Source: an uncultured Phocaeicola sp. (GTDB lineage Bacteria; Bacteroidota; Bacteroidia; Bacteroidales; Bacteroidaceae). From it: a stretch of 64,000 nucleotides of DNA. The notes under the pieces are model-generated. The model saw only the letters and a program-made list of their open reading frames with translations, did no database searches and was not told where the DNA came from. Every line of letters begins with the position of its first letter. Within the stretch, counting starts at the first letter, position 1. The position numbers and the translations under genes were made by a program. The stretch is from NCBI GenBank assembly GCA_944320885.1, contig CALUJE010000001.1, positions 1-64,000 of the forward strand. Reading direction: 5' to 3'. Positions 8,691 through 15,862 of the stretch are shown here, in pieces.

Positions 8691-9311
8691 TTAATCCATA
8701 TAGTTTTTATTACTTATCACTAAATCTATAGTACAGTTAATAACATCCTTATATATATACTTTTCTTGTGTACTGCCTTCAAACCATTCAGGATTCTCTA
8801 TAATTTTCTTTTCGCTGGAAAGACTTGAAGGTCTTCTAACAAAAGATGTAGTTCCTATAATCCATTTTTCTTTCTTGTCGTCTTTACTTAATCCATATTT
8901 ACTTGTCAAAAACTCAACAAATGCCCCTGTCTCATAAATATCATTAGGTTCATATAACTCGTATACACCTGGGGTTACAACTTTTATCTGATATAGTTCT
9001 CCTTTCTTATTAAATTCTGGATATATTCCATAAAACTTAGTATTTCCTATATAATAATCATCAAGAGGTCCCCTTACAGAATCCATAAATGCCTGTTTAG
9101 CTCTTTTAAATTGTTTACTATTCATACCAAATTTAATATTTCCTAAAGCTTCATTGCCAATAATAAATTTTAGACTGTCTTTCAGAATGGAATCAGCCTT
9201 TAAAAGAGAATCTTTATACATCTTATACTCAACTTCCCAAGGTATATTTTTTCTATTACCAGTACAAGAAAATAAAAACATGCACAAAACCAAATATACG
9301 ATATTTCTCAT
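8691..9311 (-). CDS. Small putative lipoprotein of unknown function
   Basis: A 206-residue protein. Residues 1-16 form a lipoprotein signal: MRNIVYLVLCMFLFSC, with the lipobox LFSC and Cys16 as the acylation site. It is therefore expected on the periplasmic or outer-membrane face. The mature part has a Lys/Asp-rich helical segment (about 25-50), then an Ile/Tyr-rich region with IGNEALGNIKFGMN and a second half with RRPSSLSSEKK. I recognise no catalytic motif. It lies inside the islet, is A+T-rich like its neighbours and has a -7-like TATCTTTA at 9366-9373. It may be cargo; the role is unknown. Confidence 0.7.
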   Translation of the reverse strand: MRNIVYLVLCMFLFSCTGNRKNIPWEVEYKMYKDSLLKADSILKDSLKFIIGNEALGNIKFGMNSKQFKRAKQAFMDSVRGPLDDYYIGNTKFYGIYPEFNKKGELYQIKVVTPGVYELYEPNDIYETGAFVEFLTSKYGLSKDDKKEKWIIGTTSFVRRPSSLSSEKKIIENPEWFEGSTQEKYIYKDVINCTIDLVISNKNYMD

Positions 9312-9561
9312 AAAATTAGTTATTTATTCAATCAGATCTTTTATTATATAAATTATAATTCGTAGTAAAGATAAGTAAAAAAATCGAGAATGTTTTAACC
9401 ACCATCGGTTTATAAGTAAAAATCAAGATAATACAATATAATAAATTATATTATTGTTGAAGAAAGATTTTATAAATGTTATATCAATCCTTGAAAATCT
9501 ATGAGACTCTAGAATTTTTACGTTGAGCCCCAATTTCAATAATCAAAAGAAATGGTACAAT
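9312..9561. other. Non-coding right end of the islet
   Basis: Very A+T-rich sequence. It contains a -7-like box (TATCTTTA on the - strand, 9366-9373) for the lipoprotein gene. No integrase gene or remnant is visible. Confidence 0.5.
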
Positions 9562-9593
9562 AAAACCCCATAAACTTCTGTTTATGGGGTTTT
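9562..9593 (-). terminator. Terminator of the intact tRNA, supplied by the islet
   Basis: Perfect 14-bp arms (AAAACCCCATAAAC and GTTTATGGGGTTTT) flank a TTCT loop, 7 bp beyond the tRNA 3' end. The A and T tracts at both ends let it work in either direction. Confidence 0.8.
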
Positions 9594-9599
9594 TATCAG

Positions 9600-9673
9600 T
9601 GGGCCATCTAGGGCTTGAACCTAGGACCTCCAGATTATGAGTCTGTTGCTCTAACCAACTGAGCTAAAAGCCC
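9600..9673 (-). tRNA. tRNA-Met (anticodon CAT)
   Basis: A 74-nt cloverleaf on the - strand: D-arm GCTC/GAGC, anticodon loop CTCATAA, T-arm CTAGG-TTCAAGC-CCTAG, discriminator A, and no encoded CCA. The CAT anticodon fits elongator tRNA-Met; a lysidine-modified tRNA-Ile cannot be excluded without identity-element comparison. A T-T mismatch in the acceptor stem (6-67) and an unpaired A27-G43 are noted. The 3' two-thirds is duplicated at 4777-4824, so this gene is the insertion target of the islet. Confidence 0.9.
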
Positions 9674-9779
9674 GAACGAACCCTTTCGAATTCTGTTGCA
9701 AAGGTATGCAATTTAAATGAAATATGCAATACTTTGAACTAAAAAAGTGTAGTTTGTCATTACATCGAATGTTTTTTCA

Positions 9780-9787
9780 TAACTTTG
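9780..9787 (+). promoter_or_regulatory. -7 promoter box for the HAD-ribF operon
   Basis: TAACTTTG matches TAnnTTTG 36 bp before the ATG at 9823. It lies inside the longer open frame that begins at 9724, which argues for the downstream start. Confidence 0.6.
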
Positions 9788-9822
9788 CAGCCGAATTACA
9801 AAAGAGTACAATCATACATTTC

Positions 9823-10431
9823 ATGAACAATAACATTAAGAATCTGGTATTCGACTTTGGAAGAGTATTAATTGATGTCGACAGAGAACGTAGCATCAAA
9901 GCCTTCCACGATATAGAATTCACACAGGCAGATAATCTGATAAGCTACTGCTACCAAAAAGGAATATTCCGTGAACTGGAACTCGGAAATATATCGTCAG
10001 AAGTGTTTTACCAGTCAATACACAACGAAGCTAAACGAGGAATTACTGACGAACAAATCAAAAATGCGTGGAACAGCATGCTGGTTGGCATAAAACCGCA
10101 CAAACTGGAAAAGCTTATCGAACTCAGAAAACAATACAAAATCTATCTGCTAAGCAATACCAATATCATTCACTGGGATGCAGCCAAAGAGATGTTTTCA
10201 TGGGGAGAATACAAACGCGAAGATTACTTTGATGACATTTTCCTCTCCTTTGAAATGCATCTGTGCAAACCAGATCCAAACATATTCAGAGCACTGACCA
10301 ACAGAGTAAGTATTCTTCCTTACAATACGCTTTTGCTTGACGATTCCGAAGAGAACTGTCAGGCTGCGCGTTCCATAGGATGGCAGGCACATTGCGTAAG
10401 ACAAGATGAAGAATGGCTGACTTTGTTCTAA
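9823..10431 (+). CDS. HAD-superfamily (subfamily IA) hydrolase
   Basis: A 202-residue cytoplasmic phosphatase-like protein. Motif I is VFDFGRVLIDVD near the N-terminus, motif II LLSNTN (about 113), the motif III Lys is in CKPDPNIF (about 148), and motif IV is LLLDDSEENCQAA (about 172). The FDFGxVL form of motif I is common in Bacteroidetes HAD-IA enzymes; the substrate cannot be told. The start at 9823 is preferred over the in-frame ATG at 9724 because a -7 box lies between them and the family begins here. ribF follows after 13 bp, so the two are probably co-transcribed; an FMN- or nucleotide-phosphatase role would fit but is a guess. Confidence 0.88.
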   Translation: MNNNIKNLVFDFGRVLIDVDRERSIKAFHDIEFTQADNLISYCYQKGIFRELELGNISSEVFYQSIHNEAKRGITDEQIKNAWNSMLVGIKPHKLEKLIELRKQYKIYLLSNTNIIHWDAAKEMFSWGEYKREDYFDDIFLSFEMHLCKPDPNIFRALTNRVSILPYNTLLLDDSEENCQAARSIGWQAHCVRQDEEWLTLF

Positions 10432-10444
10432 ATACACAAAAGAA

Positions 10445-11356
10445 ATGAACATTAAACCGTGTGTAGCAACCATAGGATATTTTGACGGGGTTCATAAAGG
10501 ACATCAGTTCCTGCTTGAACACGTCAAACAAATGGCCAAAGAGAAAGGGCTTGAATCGGCTGTAATCACTTTTACGGAACATCCCAGAAAGGTGATGCAA
10601 CCGGACTATCACCTCGATTTGCTGTCGACTCCGGAAGAAAAACGGCAAATGCTGAAGGCCACCGGTATTGAACACATTATTGAGTTTCCTTTCACCATTG
10701 AGCTCTCTCAACTTACTGCACGGGAGTTCATGACAGAAGTCCTGCAAAAACAATTGCACGTACAGACTTTGTTTATCGGATATGACCACCGCTTCGGACA
10801 CAACCGGAGCGAAGGGTTTGAAGACTATCAGCGTTACGGAGCAGAAATTGGAATGGACATCATACATGCTCCCGTATGCGAAATAGACAATGTAAACGTA
10901 AGTTCATCTGCCATCCGCCGGTTTCTTTGTGGAGGAGAAATAACCATTGCCACACATTGCTTAGGATATGAATATTTCCTTGCCGGAAAGATTGTTGACG
11001 GTTTCAAACTGGGACGCAAACTTGGATTCCCTACAGCCAATATACAGATAAATGAACCGGGAAAGCTGATTCCGGCCGACGGAGTATATGCCGTACGCGT
11101 ATTTCTGGAGGGAACAGAATATGCCGGCATGCTGAACATCGGTGTGCGCCCTACTGTAAACAATGGCAAACAGCGTTCAGTAGAAGTTCATATTCTGCAT
11201 TTCAACGGCAATATCTACGGTCATGACATACGTATCAGCTTCGTACAAAGAATCAGAAACGAACAGAAGTTTGACAACCTGGATTCACTGATAGCGCAAC
11301 TGAAACGCGATGCTCATGAAGTAGAACGCTTACTCCTTCACAATCATAAACTCTGA
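10445..11356 (+). CDS. ribF: Bifunctional riboflavin kinase / FAD synthetase
   Basis: Converts riboflavin to FMN and then FAD in the cytoplasm. The 303-residue protein has the N-terminal nucleotidyltransferase domain with GYFDGVHKGHQ (about 12-22) and SSSAIRRFL (about 155), and the C-terminal riboflavin kinase domain with GRKLGFPTANI (about 188-198) and the later DGVYAVRV strand. Length and order are those of bacterial RibF. It is second in an operon with the HAD hydrolase (13-bp gap) and the CPBP protein (28-bp gap). Confidence 0.96.
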   Translation: MNIKPCVATIGYFDGVHKGHQFLLEHVKQMAKEKGLESAVITFTEHPRKVMQPDYHLDLLSTPEEKRQMLKATGIEHIIEFPFTIELSQLTAREFMTEVLQKQLHVQTLFIGYDHRFGHNRSEGFEDYQRYGAEIGMDIIHAPVCEIDNVNVSSSAIRRFLCGGEITIATHCLGYEYFLAGKIVDGFKLGRKLGFPTANIQINEPGKLIPADGVYAVRVFLEGTEYAGMLNIGVRPTVNNGKQRSVEVHILHFNGNIYGHDIRISFVQRIRNEQKFDNLDSLIAQLKRDAHEVERLLLHNHKL

Positions 11357-11384
11357 TTATATATTACAAAAAGACAGATTAGCC

Positions 11385-12167
11385 ATGAAAAAAGCCATAT
11401 TCCTGATACTCATATATTTTGTATGCCAATTTGCTGCCACACTTCCCTTTATTGCCTGGCATCTCATACAAGGCACCCCCTCGCCCCTTGAAATGACCGA
11501 TACTACGGAATTAAGTCTTTCGGTTATTCTGGCAGACATTATGATGATAGCTCACTTGCTGTTCTGGAAAGACGTATCTTTCAAGACACGCTCTTTTACA
11601 GAAGTTCCGGGAAAAATGCTTCTGCTCTGCATTCCGCTGGTTCTGTCGGCCATGTATATATTGAATGTTATCAACGAATGGCTTGCACTGCCCAATTGGG
11701 GAGAAAGCACCTTTACAGGAATGAGCCGCAATCTGTGGGGAGTTATCGCCATAGCCATCGGTGCGCCGCTGGTTGAGGAAATGCTTTTCAGAGGAGCAGT
11801 CATGAATCATCTGCACAAAGCCGGATATTCGTCACGGTTTATAATCGTTATCTCGGCTGTGCTGTTCGGGCTGGTACATATCAATCCGGCACAGATACCA
11901 TTTGCCTTTGCGCTAGGCTTGCTGCTTGCATGGCTTTACTATCGCACAGGGAGCCTTGTTCCCGGCATTCTTTGCCATTTTATCAATAACGGGTTAGGAG
12001 CACTCACACTCCAGTCAGACTATTATTCAGAGGCTACCTACACAGAGTTATTGGGCGGCCCCACCAATCTTGCAATCAGCATGGTAGCAGCTTTTGCCGT
12101 TTTCGTAACCGCATTTATTTACGCATACCGCAATCTGCACCGGATAAACAAGCAGTTTGCTGAATAA
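11385..12167 (+). CDS. CPBP-family intramembrane metalloprotease
   Basis: A 260-residue inner-membrane protein with about seven to eight hydrophobic segments. The CPBP/ABI (CAAX-protease-like) motifs are present: EEMLFRG (about 129, the double Glu plus Arg), FGLVHI (about 163, first His) and the C-terminal HFINNG (about 204). Members act as intramembrane proteases or as immunity or processing factors; the substrate here is unknown. The first TM segment starts right after Met-Lys-Lys and could pass for a signal peptide. It is third in the ribF operon and convergent with the SprT-like gene 6 bp away, with no obvious terminator between. Confidence 0.9.
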   Translation: MKKAIFLILIYFVCQFAATLPFIAWHLIQGTPSPLEMTDTTELSLSVILADIMMIAHLLFWKDVSFKTRSFTEVPGKMLLLCIPLVLSAMYILNVINEWLALPNWGESTFTGMSRNLWGVIAIAIGAPLVEEMLFRGAVMNHLHKAGYSSRFIIVISAVLFGLVHINPAQIPFAFALGLLLAWLYYRTGSLVPGILCHFINNGLGALTLQSDYYSEATYTELLGGPTNLAISMVAAFAVFVTAFIYAYRNLHRINKQFAE

Positions 12168-12173
12168 CAGCTT

Positions 12174-12881
12174 TCAGAAAGTATTATACTTCCTCAATTC
12201 TTCACGCTGTTTCTTTGCACATCCGTGGGTAAACCTATCCAGTAAGCTCCAGAAACGCTCACTATGATTCATTTCCACCGTATGGCAAAGCTCGTGCAGA
12301 ATCACATAGTCTATCAGATGTCCAGGCAAAAGCATCAGCGAACATGAAAGATTGATATCCTTACGTGTAGAGCAACTTCCCCATCGCCCTTTACTGACAT
12401 TAATCTTCACACTCTTATAACCAAGTCCTGACAGCTCTGAAAGAAATGCTATACGCTGAGGAAGCACCTTTTTGGCCCGCTCACGCAAAGCCTCCTGTAC
12501 CACATTATGAAGCCACGCCTGTATGCCTTCACGTGTGAAGTCCGTTTCAGGCGGGCATAGCAGTGTTATCTCACGTCCTTTCGTACGGAGCTGGAAACCA
12601 GCCTTTCCACCTTCAGAGAGAGTAAAACGAAAATGAGGAGCATCTATCACATAATTCCAGTCAATACCTTCCGGCGCTCCACACTGTTGTCTTTTCTTGC
12701 GGATAGCCTCACGATACGTATCAATAAAATCACGGATTTTCTTTTCCGGAACTCCCGGAGGAACGGTCATGAGAATAGAGCCATCCGGCTGAATCTTCAT
12801 AATCAGATTACGGGCACGCGTATTGATTCGAATATGGATATCACCAAATTCAGAATCGGTAAGTAAAAAGATTTCTGCCAT
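12174..12881 (-). CDS. YgjP/SprT-like zinc metallopeptidase (DUF45)
   Basis: A 235-residue cytoplasmic protein of the DUF45/YgjP family. The zinc site is HELCHTVEMNHSERFW near the C-terminus: HExxH plus a downstream His, as in the gluzincin-like members. Upstream, KGRWGSCS (about 155) is a family signature. The biological substrate is not established. I place the start at 12881 (Met-Ala-Glu) and not at 12917, because a perfect -7 box TATCTTTG lies on the - strand at 12890-12897, only 8 nt before this ATG. The mRNA would then have a leader of only about 5 nt. Confidence 0.85.
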   Translation of the reverse strand: MAEIFLLTDSEFGDIHIRINTRARNLIMKIQPDGSILMTVPPGVPEKKIRDFIDTYREAIRKKRQQCGAPEGIDWNYVIDAPHFRFTLSEGGKAGFQLRTKGREITLLCPPETDFTREGIQAWLHNVVQEALRERAKKVLPQRIAFLSELSGLGYKSVKINVSKGRWGSCSTRKDINLSCSLMLLPGHLIDYVILHELCHTVEMNHSERFWSLLDRFTHGCAKKQREELRKYNTF

Positions 12882-12889
12882 AACAGTCG

Positions 12890-12897
12890 CAAAGATA
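12890..12897 (-). promoter_or_regulatory. -7 promoter box, very close to its start codon
   Basis: TATCTTTG on the - strand ends 8 nt before the ATG of the metallopeptidase, implying a near-leaderless transcript. It also rules out the upstream alternative ATG at 12917 for transcripts made from it. Confidence 0.55.
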
Positions 12898-13076
12898 ATA
12901 AAAAAGTAACGGACCACTGCTCACGCGGTAGTCCGTCGCTTGTTAGTTCTTTATGTCTTTTTTTGAGAGAATTGAAACTTCACAGCCTCTTGTTTTTGTT
13001 TTTATAAGCACTAACTTGTTTTATATTTTTTATAAGCAAATGAATTGTTTTTAATATATTAAAGCAAATAAAATTC

Positions 13077-13586
13077 CTAACTTTCTTCACCTTTCATAGG
13101 CTTCAGAATCATTGTATGTTTCAGTTCCTCAATGAATCCTCTGTCCATGTTTCCGGTAAAGTTTATCACCGTAAACCGTCTTCCTTCCTGCTTGAGAAGA
13201 ACCAGTTCTACAATCTGCTCTTCCTGTTCGCGAACGAAAATCCGACAGTGGTCTTTTTCCTTGTCATACGAAGCCAACTTCCTGAAACGTGCAGAATTCC
13301 GTTCGGCCATTTCCTCAGCTTTTTCGAAATATCCTTTGCCGCGTTTCTCTGCGTATACTATCTGCATGCTTTTCAACTTCGATATTATCTCGGTTATACC
13401 TATCGTATCTTTCTCTTGTATGCCCTTTTCCAGAATTTCTTCCATCATTCGGGGGCTTACGCTGATACATACAAGCGTAGTATCGCCGGCATTTTCTGAC
13501 ATATATCTGGATGCAAAATCCTGTGCCCGCATCATTGCGGTAACAACTGTTACCATCAAGACAGTTAACAGAACACGCATTCTCAT
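13077..13586 (-). CDS. DUF4252 protein of an ECF-sigma cassette
   Basis: A 169-residue exported protein. Residues 1-21 are a signal peptide (MRMRVLLTVLMVTVVTAMMRA), with no lipobox Cys. The mature domain matches DUF4252: a polar alpha/beta domain with YAEKRGKGYFEKAEEMA and a final FTGNMDRGFIEELKH segment. DUF4252 genes typically sit beside ECF sigma/anti-sigma pairs in Bacteroidetes. Its ATG overlaps the anti-sigma stop by 4 nt. Its molecular function is unknown; a role in envelope sensing is inferred from the cassette. Confidence 0.8.
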   Translation of the reverse strand: MRMRVLLTVLMVTVVTAMMRAQDFASRYMSENAGDTTLVCISVSPRMMEEILEKGIQEKDTIGITEIISKLKSMQIVYAEKRGKGYFEKAEEMAERNSARFRKLASYDKEKDHCRIFVREQEEQIVELVLLKQEGRRFTVINFTGNMDRGFIEELKHTMILKPMKGEES

Positions 13587-14089
13587 TCGGTTATAACTTT
13601 TTGTTCAGGTACCAATGCCGTATCACCATTCTGTACCTGTGATTCCTGAATACTTTCCGATACAATCTGCAAAGCTTCCGAAACGGTTCCATAAGCAGCT
13701 TGTGGGTCGGTATATGTATCCTTATAAGCGTCATAGTTGTAATCTACCTGTTCGCCACGGTTAAAAGAATACTGTGCCACCGTACTTAACGACAATACTA
13801 CTGCGATAACGGCAGCCGCCTTATAAAGCGGTGCAAACTGACGGCGCAGTGACATGTGTCTTACTTTTACTTTCTGAGGCTCTACCTTTGCCAGTATGCG
13901 CTGGTCGAAATCATCGTCCAATGCCACGTGCTTTGCGTTTTCCTCATAAGCAAACAGGCTTTTGTAAGGAAGTAAATGAGCAGGTATCTCTTCCTGACGG
14001 AAGAAGGTGCGCAATATCTGCTCTTCCTCCAGCGAGGTTTCGCATTTCCAATAACGCTCCAGTAACTGTTCAATGTACTTATAATCCAT
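13583..14089 (-). CDS. Probable membrane anti-sigma factor
   Basis: A 168-residue single-pass protein. The cytoplasmic N-terminus (1-85) contains ERYWKCETSLEEEQILRTFF, typical of Bacteroidetes anti-sigma-like proteins. A hydrophobic segment AAAVIAVVLSLSTVA follows (about 92-106), and the remaining 60 residues are acidic and polar and would be periplasmic. It overlaps the sigma gene by 11 nt and the DUF4252 gene by 4 nt. The anti-sigma role is inferred from position and topology; no zinc-binding anti-sigma motif (HxxxCxxC) is visible. Confidence 0.72.
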   Translation of the reverse strand: MDYKYIEQLLERYWKCETSLEEEQILRTFFRQEEIPAHLLPYKSLFAYEENAKHVALDDDFDQRILAKVEPQKVKVRHMSLRRQFAPLYKAAAVIAVVLSLSTVAQYSFNRGEQVDYNYDAYKDTYTDPQAAYGTVSEALQIVSESIQESQVQNGDTALVPEQKVITE

Positions 14090-14588
14090 AATTATTTATC
14101 TCTGTAAATTGTTGTTTTATCTTTTGTCTTGCCCGAAACAGGTTTACTTTTACCTGCTCCTCACTCAACTGTAATACTTCTGCTATCTCCTTATAACTTT
14201 TTCCTTCCACATCCCTCAGCTGTACGATGGTACGCTGTTTTTCAGGCAGTGCATTGATAAGCCGGTGAATGATTTGCATCTGCTCATTCTGCACAAAACG
14301 TGAATAGGGGTCCGATGCATCGGGCTGGGCTGTGTTCTGCTCCGTCAGTTCTTCTGTCTGAGCTCCTTTCAGCTGGCTCCGGTCGATAGCCAGATTGCGA
14401 CATATCGCAAGACAATAAGCTTCAACCGATTCCAGTTCCGTCAGTTCTTCACGGTGGCTCCAAACCTTGATCATCGTATCCTGCACAATATCCTCAGCCT
14501 CCGCACTGTCCATCGTGATGCGGAGTGCCAGCCTGAAAAGTTTATTTTTCAGCGGCAATATATCGTGTCGGAAATTGATCTCTTGCAT
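14079..14588 (-). CDS. ECF-family RNA polymerase sigma factor
   Basis: A 169-residue sigma-70-family protein with regions 2 and 4 only. Region 2 contains AEDIVQDTMIKVW (about 31-43), and region 4 contains LPEKQRTIVQLRDVEGKSYK then EIAEVLQLSEEQVKVNLFRA (about 116-155) with the helix-turn-helix. It is the first gene of the sigma/anti-sigma/DUF4252 cassette. The upstream sequence holds GTAAC (14624-14628) and CGTC (14604-14607) on the - strand, 16 bp apart, which resembles an ECF-type autoregulated promoter rather than the housekeeping -7 box. The stimulus is unknown. Confidence 0.92.
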   Translation of the reverse strand: MQEINFRHDILPLKNKLFRLALRITMDSAEAEDIVQDTMIKVWSHREELTELESVEAYCLAICRNLAIDRSQLKGAQTEELTEQNTAQPDASDPYSRFVQNEQMQIIHRLINALPEKQRTIVQLRDVEGKSYKEIAEVLQLSEEQVKVNLFRARQKIKQQFTEINNYGL

Positions 14589-14603
14589 CGTTTCTATAGA
14601 GAT

Positions 14604-14628
14604 GACGGCTAAGTAACGGAAAAGTTAC
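14604..14628 (-). promoter_or_regulatory. Candidate ECF-type promoter of the sigma cassette
   Basis: On the - strand GTAACTT (-35-like) and CGTC (-10-like) are 16 bp apart and end 15 bp before the sigma ATG. GTAAC also forms an inverted pair with GTTAC (GTAAC-6-GTTAC). The match to the general ECF pattern (AAC at -35, CGTC at -10) suggests autoregulation. Confidence 0.45.
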
Positions 14629-14775
14629 ACCTGCACTGCATTTTTTTCGAAAAAAATATCCTTTTTTCTTTTCGCTTGCTGAAACATGCAGAAGTAATTC
14701 TTTATAACTATTTGATAATCCAAAAATTACACTTATTCTACAGAGAAGAGAAAAAGCAATTCAAGTCATAAAAAA

Positions 14776-14807
14776 GATGGAAGCATTTACGTATACATGC
14801 TTCCATC
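14776..14807 (-). terminator. Terminator downstream of argB
   Basis: Perfect 11-bp arms GATGGAAGCAT and ATGCTTCCATC flank a 10-nt loop and are followed by TTTTTT on the - strand. It sits about 185 bp past the argB stop, with a GTGCAC repeat array between, so the array is probably in the argB 3' UTR. Confidence 0.65.
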
Positions 14808-14888
14808 TTGCTGAAGTAAATTATTATTTTCAAGAGTAGTCTTGACTTTAACAGGCAAACTAGCCGGTATTGACCGATATCTTTTCTT

Positions 14889-14976
14889 TGTGCACCCAGC
14901 CGTGCACAAAATTGCATCGCCCTGTGCACACTTGTGCACCGCCCGATGCACTACGCTGCATCCCTGCGTGCACAAA
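14889..14976. repeat. GTGCAC-rich tandem array, about 22/44-bp period
   Basis: About 88 bp made of four sub-units of 20-24 bp, which pair up into two copies of a 44-bp unit. Each sub-unit starts with TGTGCAC or TGCATC and carries a second GTGCAC or ATGCAC further on. The palindrome GTGCAC recurs about five times, so many alternative hairpins are possible. It lies between the sigma cassette and argB. Confidence 0.75.
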
Positions 14977-14991
14977 AAGAGAGCCTTACTT

Positions 14992-15762
14992 TTACTCTAT
15001 TACCGTGCCCGAGTTACCGTCGATGGCCGAAGCCAATGTGATGATAACGCGGCTCACACCAGCCTCTACGGCCGAGAGCGAGTTTTCTATCTTGGGTATC
15101 ATACCGCCCTGAATGGTTCCGTCGGCCACGAGAGCTTCAAAACGTTTGCGGTCTATATGGGGTATTACGCTGTCATCATCGTTCTCATCGCTCAATACAC
15201 CTTTCTTTTCAAAACAGTACATCAGTGTTACGTCAAACTGTGCGGCCAAAGCTTTGGCTGTTTCACCGGCTATGGTATCGGCATTGGTATTAAGCATATG
15301 TCCGTCACCGTCGTGCGTGAGAGGAGCCATTACCGGCACTATTCCGCGCGCTATCAGGTCGCCCAGCAGTGCAGCGTCTACTTTCTCCACATCGCCCACA
15401 AATCCGTAGTCTACATCCTTCACGGGGCGTTTTACCGAACGGATTACATTCATGTCGGCGCCGGTCAGTCCGAGCGCGTTCACTCCTTTGGCTTGCAGTC
15501 CGGCCACAATCGACTTGTTTACCAGTCCGCCATAAACCATGGTTACCACTTTCAGCATCTCGGCATCGGTAATGCGCCGTCCGTTCACCATCTGGCTTTC
15601 AATACCCAGTTGGGCAGCAATCCTGGTGGCCGAACGTCCGCCTCCATGCACCAACAGCTTATGTCCGTCAATAGCCGCAAAGTCGGCCAGCAGGCGTGCG
15701 AGGCTTTCTTCCTCCTCTACTATCTTTCCGCCTACCTTCACAATAGTCAGTTTTTCTTTCAT
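14992..15762 (-). CDS. argB: Acetylglutamate kinase
   Basis: Phosphorylates N-acetylglutamate (in this phylum N-succinyl- or N-acetyl-glutamate) in arginine biosynthesis, in the cytoplasm. The 256-residue amino-acid-kinase fold begins with the phosphate-binding KVGGKIVEEEE, then VHGGGRSATRIAAQ (about 39-52, substrate loop), NTNADTIAGETAKAL (about 158-172) and GTIQGGMIPKIENSL (about 213-227, conserved Lys). It lacks the N-terminal helix of arginine-inhibited kinases, so feedback control is not expected from sequence. It stands between the sigma cassette and speA with its own hairpin terminator. speA shares the arginine theme but is separated from it by a terminator. Confidence 0.93.
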   Translation of the reverse strand: MKEKLTIVKVGGKIVEEEESLARLLADFAAIDGHKLLVHGGGRSATRIAAQLGIESQMVNGRRITDAEMLKVVTMVYGGLVNKSIVAGLQAKGVNALGLTGADMNVIRSVKRPVKDVDYGFVGDVEKVDAALLGDLIARGIVPVMAPLTHDGDGHMLNTNADTIAGETAKALAAQFDVTLMYCFEKKGVLSDENDDDSVIPHIDRKRFEALVADGTIQGGMIPKIENSLSAVEAGVSRVIITLASAIDGNSGTVIE

Positions 15763-15799
15763 CTCTGTATATAGTTAAAGGGTTGTTATGAAACAAAAA

Positions 15800-15837
15800 G
15801 AGTTCTGCAGAGCATGTCTGTGCCGTCTGCAGAACTC
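15800..15837 (-). terminator. Terminator of the topA-aroK-speA operon
   Basis: Perfect 12-bp arms GAGTTCTGCAGA and TCTGCAGAACTC (14-nt loop), followed on the - strand by CTTTTTG. It lies 25 bp after the speA stop. Confidence 0.8.
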
Positions 15838-15862
15838 CCCGTTGTATTATGATATTGTATTC

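Larger units (their letters stand above)
4776..9647. mobile_element. tRNA(CAT)-integrated genomic islet
   Basis: A 49-bp direct repeat bounds the segment: 4776-4824 and 9599-9647 are identical except at one position (T4808 versus C9631). The right copy is the 3' part of an intact tRNA gene; the left copy is a 3' fragment with no 5' half. This is the classic footprint of integrase-mediated insertion into a tRNA 3' end. The 4.8 kb between is visibly richer in A+T than the flanks and carries a helicase/DUF2290 operon, a probable structured RNA and a lipoprotein gene. No integrase, relaxase or transposase gene is present, so it is either a satellite moved in trans or a decayed element. Confidence 0.85.

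Noticed and set aside
9724-9822. Upstream start for the HAD hydrolase (ATG at 9724)
   Set aside because: A -7 promoter box lies between the two ATGs and the family homology starts at 9823.
14842-15774. 310-codon open frame on the + strand opposite argB
   Set aside because: Its translation has no domain character and lies entirely antisense to a clear acetylglutamate kinase; it arises from codon bias on the other strand.
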